Below are positions 7,305 to 9,930 of a stretch of 9,930 nucleotides of DNA, in pieces. The stretch's first letter is position 1. Each line of letters starts with the position of its first letter. Source of the stretch: Actinomycetota bacterium (lineage in GTDB: Bacteria > Actinomycetota > Actinomycetes > Nanopelagicales > Nanopelagicaceae); the NCBI GenBank assembly GCA_947480465.1, contig CANKCT010000015.1, positions 1 to 9,930 of the forward strand. The letters are read 5' to 3'. A program made the position numbers and the translations under genes. The notes below the pieces were generated by a model that worked only from the letters and a program-made list of their open reading frames with translations, did not search any database and had not been told where the DNA came from.

Positions 7305-8228
7305 TTAGTTTGTTGGAGTAGGTGATGGTGAGACGTATATTGTGACGGTCGGTACAGGAGTTGGCATTGGTTTCTCGGGCACAAGAGCGTCTCCCGGGTT
7401 CACATCAGCTCCACCAACAACAATTGCAACTACTCCCAGTGAAGAAAAATCTGTATAAAGATGCACGGTTGCGCTCTGGGCAATTGCGCCAGCTGAGTTA
7501 TCAACCGCGGTTACGTATCCCACAGGTACTCCAGGAACGAACGGGCGGTTTGCAATACTCCCCCGCGAGAGAAGAACATCTCCCACTTTTATGCTGGTTA
7601 AGTTGTCAATTAGTTGCAAACTTGCAGAACGACTGCCACGTCCCGAAAGAATGCCAATTTGTTGACTTCGAGCAATTCGAATGCCTATTCGAAATGATGG
7701 ATCAGTAGCCAATGAAATCAATGCGGAATTAGGTGACACCTCTTTAACAACACCAGCAAGACCAAACTCCGAGAGAACTGTCATATTTTTCTTGATTCCA
7801 GCTTTTGATCCAGAATCAATGGTTATTGTCTGTGAAAACGACTGACTCGAACCTTGGCTAATCACCCGGGCATTAACAATCTTATAACCAGCAGTTCCGG
7901 CCAAGTTTAAAACGTTTTTAAGTTGCGCCAATTGAGAATCCGCATTCTTACGTTGCATCAATTGAGATCTCAATTTTGCATTATCTTCACGGAGTTCTTT
8001 AATTTGATTTCGCGTTCGACCTAAATGAGTTACATCTGAAAAGAAGTTCTTGACAGGGGTCAGAGCAACGCTTCCTGCGCGCTGAAAGGGTGAGAGCACG
8101 CTCTGAGTTCCTTGACGTGCACCTTCAAGAAGTCCAACTCCTCGAAGATCTAAAGTAATCAAAAAAAGCGCAGTTACTATGAGAGTAATTAAGAGCAGTC
8201 GACCGCGACCTTCACCGCCCCTACGCAT
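7305..8228 (-). CDS. mreC: MreC, rod-shape determining scaffold protein
   Basis: This 307-residue protein has a short Arg-rich cytoplasmic start, one membrane helix (about 11-26), a coiled coil (about 70-108) and two beta domains outside the membrane (about 115-272). Typical MreC stretches are SSQSFSQTITIDSGSKAGI (127-145) and GLAGVVKEVSPNSA (156-169), with FVPGVPVGYV at 230-239. MreC self-assembles and activates PBP2 for wall elongation. A Pro/Thr-rich tail (about 284-307) extends past the folded region, as in several actinobacterial MreC proteins. The ATG at 8228 follows the mreB stop by 14 bases without a clear ribosome-binding site, which suggests coupling. Confidence 0.95.
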   Translation of the reverse strand: MRRGGEGRGRLLLITLIVTALFLITLDLRGVGLLEGARQGTQSVLSPFQRAGSVALTPVKNFFSDVTHLGRTRNQIKELREDNAKLRSQLMQRKNADSQLAQLKNVLNLAGTAGYKIVNARVISQGSSQSFSQTITIDSGSKAGIKKNMTVLSEFGLAGVVKEVSPNSALISLATDPSFRIGIRIARSQQIGILSGRGSRSASLQLIDNLTSIKVGDVLLSRGSIANRPFVPGVPVGYVTAVDNSAGAIAQSATVHLYTDFSSLGVVAIVVGGADVNPGDALVPEKPMPTPVPTVTIYVSPSPTPTN

Positions 8229-8242
8229 TACTTTGATCTAAA

Positions 8243-9280
8243 CTATCGACGTGGTTCGGAGATTAGGACCTTCTCTAAGGCCTCAAACTCTTCGATACAT
8301 TTACCAGAACCTTCAACTACTGCATCCAATGGACGTTCGGCAATATGAATTGGCATTCCAGTCTCTTTGCGCAGGCGCTCATCAAGACCCTTCAATAATG
8401 CTCCACCTCCTGTTAATACAATTCCGCGATCCATAAGATCAGATGCTAACTCTGGTGGAGTTTTATCAAGAGTAGTTTTCACGGCATTAACAATGGCATT
8501 GACTGGTTCTTCAATTGCCTTGCGAATTTCTGCAGCCGACACCACGATTGTCTTTGGTAGACCTGTTGCTAAGTCACGGCCACGTACTTCAGCGTCATTT
8601 TCACCAGCTAGTGGATAAGCAGATCCAATCGCCATTTTTATTTCTTCAGCAGTTCGCTCGCCTAAAAGTAGTGAGAATTCACGTTTAACCCAGTTAATAA
8701 TGGATTGATCAAGTTCGTCACCACCTACTCGAATTGAAAGAGAGGTCACGATTCCTCCGAGGGAGATGACTGCTACTTCTGTGGTGCCGCCACCAATATC
8801 TACAACCATATTTCCAGTCGGTTCATGAATAGGTAGACCTGCACCAATTGCTGCCGCCATTGGCTCCTCAATAATGTAAACCTTTCGTGCACCTGCAGCA
8901 TATGCAGCATCTTTTACCGCGCGTTGTTCTACACCGGTGATTCCAGAGGGAACGCAAACAACAATGCGTGGCTTAGCTAAATAGCGACGACGGTGAACTT
9001 TCTGAATAAAATAACGCAACATGCGCTCTGTTGTTTCGAAGTCTGCAATCACTCCATCTTTGAGTGGACGGATAGCGATGATATTTCCCGGAGTACGACC
9101 AATCATTTTCTTTGCTTCAAGACCGACTGCCAAAATTCCACCAGTGTCTTGATTGACGGCAACCACTGAGGGCTCATTTAGCACAATGCCACGCCCGCGA
9201 ACATAGACAAGCGTGTTCGCAGTTCCAAGGTCAACGGCCATATCCCGGCCGATAAATGACATTTTATTTTGTGCACTCAT
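8243..9280 (-). CDS. mreB: MreB, actin-like cell-shape protein
   Basis: This 345-residue ATP-binding protein forms membrane-associated filaments that guide lateral wall synthesis. Actin-fold motifs are all visible: phosphate-1 [11 protein letters not shown] (17-27), phosphate-2 [12 protein letters not shown] (160-171), the connecting [15 protein letters not shown] (136-150) and the adenosine motif [18 protein letters not shown] (286-303). Length matches the family. The start at 9280 is set by a strong AAGGAG (9289-9294) 8 bases upstream. Many relatives begin at the [13 protein letters not shown] equivalent (M7 here, 9262), but that ATG has no ribosome-binding site, so the six extra residues are probably real. 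It is first in the mreBCD-mrdA-rodA block and 27 bases after ndk. Confidence 0.97.
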   Translation of the reverse strand: MSAQNKMSFIGRDMAVDLGTANTLVYVRGRGIVLNEPSVVAVNQDTGGILAVGLEAKKMIGRTPGNIIAIRPLKDGVIADFETTERMLRYFIQKVHRRRYLAKPRIVVCVPSGITGVEQRAVKDAAYAAGARKVYIIEEPMAAAIGAGLPIHEPTGNMVVDIGGGTTEVAVISLGGIVTSLSIRVGGDELDQSIINWVKREFSLLLGERTAEEIKMAIGSAYPLAGENDAEVRGRDLATGLPKTIVVSAAEIRKAIEEPVNAIVNAVKTTLDKTPPELASDLMDRGIVLTGGGALLKGLDERLRKETGMPIHIAERPLDAVVEGSGKCIEEFEALEKVLISEPRR

Positions 9281-9288
9281 GCTTTTTG

Positions 9289-9294
9289 CTCCTT
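9289..9294 (-). promoter_or_regulatory. Strong ribosome-binding site of mreB
   Basis: AAGGAG stands 8 bases before the ATG at 9280. It decides between the two candidate mreB starts and is the best Shine-Dalgarno match among the start sites I examined here. Confidence 0.8.
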
Positions 9295-9312
9295 GATTAT
9301 TTCTTGATTATT
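9292..9312 (-). repeat. 11-base tandem repeat across the ndk stop and mreB leader
   Basis: The plus strand carries CTTGATTATT twice (9292-9301 and 9303-9312), a period of 11. On the coding strand one AATAATCAAG copy contains the ndk stop codon, and the other runs into the AAGGAG site of mreB. It looks like a small local duplication in the intergenic gap. Confidence 0.7.
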
Positions 9313-9727
9313 GGGGGAAGAAAATTTGAATCTCGCGCGCAGCAGACTCTGGAGAATCTGATCCATGCACAATGTTTTGAACTACCTTGGTGCCTTGGTC
9401 TCGTGCTAAGTCACCACGAATAGTGCCAGGTGCTGCAACTGTTGGATCAGTAGCACCTGCAAGTGAACGGAAGCCCTCGATCACTCGATTGCCTGAAGCA
9501 ACGATTGCAACTATTGGGCCTGACATCATGAACTCAACAAGTGGTTCATAAAAAACTTTTCCGACATGCTCTTCGTAATGTTGCTCAAGAAGACTTCGAT
9601 CTGCATTCAACATTCGCAGCGCATCTATGGCATAGCCTTTTGACTCAATACGAGAGATAACTTCGCCGACCAAGCCTCGACTGACTCCGTCGGGCTTTAC
9701 AAGGATAAGTGTTTGTTCATTTTGCAC
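9308..9727 (-). CDS. ndk: Nucleoside diphosphate kinase
   Basis: This 139-residue cytoplasmic enzyme moves the terminal phosphate from ATP to other nucleoside diphosphates through a phosphohistidine. It opens with TLILVKPDGV (6-15), has the active-site histidine H121 in NIVHGSDS (118-125), and the nucleotide-binding GTIRGD at 101-106. Length is normal. The start is GTG (9725-9727). The ATG at 9720 is out of frame, and the in-frame codon four before the GTG is a TAG stop, so GTG is the only reasonable start. Its Shine-Dalgarno-like AAAGGA (9744-9749) is unusually far, 16 bases away, inside the end of the DUF4233 gene. Placement between DUF4233 and mreB is usual for actinobacteria. Confidence 0.97.
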   Translation of the reverse strand: MQNEQTLILVKPDGVSRGLVGEVISRIESKGYAIDALRMLNADRSLLEQHYEEHVGKVFYEPLVEFMMSGPIVAIVASGNRVIEGFRSLAGATDPTVAAPGTIRGDLARDQGTKVVQNIVHGSDSPESAAREIQIFFPQ

Positions 9728-9739
9728 CTGCGTAGTCTA

Positions 9740-9930
9740 TTAGTCCTTTTGGGGCTGTGAAGCCATCAGTTTTGCGCGAGCAGCCTCGCCCTTTTGGCCC
9801 ACAATGATGGCAGCTGCCCAGAGCCCGGCAAAGACCACTCCCATAATGAAAAATGACGAGACAAATAAGCCAAAAGCGATGACGAATACCTGCAGAACTG
9901 TGCCGACGTAGAAACCTGAGCGACGCTTGA
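9740..9930 (-). CDS. DUF4233 family membrane protein (C-terminal part only)
   Basis: The reading frame entering from the right edge gives 62 residues, beginning KRRSGFYVGTVLQ, then two hydrophobic segments (about 11-26 and 28-43) and a charged tail ending SQPQKD. The RRSGFYVG-VLQ motif and paired membrane helices, together with a position directly before ndk, match the small DUF4233 membrane proteins found between folC and ndk in actinobacteria. The function is unknown. The stop is a tandem TAA TAG, and ndk lies 12 bases further in the same reading frame. The N-terminal part lies outside the window. Confidence 0.8.
   Translation of the reverse strand, partial: KRRSGFYVGTVLQVFVIAFGLFVSSFFIMGVVFAGLWAAAIIVGQKGEAARAKLMASQPQKD

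Noticed and set aside
7361..7708. 115-residue plus-strand open frame opposite mreC
   Set aside because: It is a Gln/Leu-rich antisense shadow of MreC with no motif and no independent support.

Overview
All genes lie on the minus strand, so they are read from high to low coordinates. The window looks like housekeeping DNA from a low-to-mid GC actinobacterium. One 60-base line counted by hand was about 45% GC; I did not compute the whole window. The actinobacterial assignment rests on three things. The order is DUF4233-ndk-mreB-mreC-mreD-mrdA-rodA-rne. RNase E has its catalytic core between two disordered tails. PBP2 carries the CWTGSRYQPIPI signature. The compact layout and modest GC would fit the freshwater acI lineage (Nanopelagicales), but that is inference.

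In reading order: the C-terminal end of a DUF4233 membrane protein (9740-9930), nucleoside diphosphate kinase (9308-9727), then the cell-elongation block mreB, mreC, mreD, mrdA (PBP2) and rodA (9280 down to 3536). Gaps in this run are 3 to 27 bases, and mreD/mrdA and mrdA/rodA overlap by ATGA, so it reads as one translationally coupled operon. A 171-base spacer with several stem-loops follows, then rne (RNase E/G). A 69-base spacer with two inverted repeats and a candidate promoter leads to rpsT (ribosomal protein S20, GTG start). Then comes the 5' part of lepA (elongation factor 4), cut by the window edge at base 1.

How the genes work together: MreB filaments, MreC and MreD organise the RodA glycosyltransferase and PBP2 transpeptidase pair that builds side-wall peptidoglycan. 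Ndk supplies nucleoside triphosphates. RNase E, S20 and LepA belong to RNA decay and translation.

I found no mobile element, CRISPR array, tRNA, rRNA or defence system, and no convincing new system. The points worth a second look are regulatory and organisational: the structured rne leader, the inverted repeats over the candidate rpsT promoter, and the direct rne-rpsT-lepA junction without the rplU-rpmA-obg genes that usually follow rne in actinobacteria.
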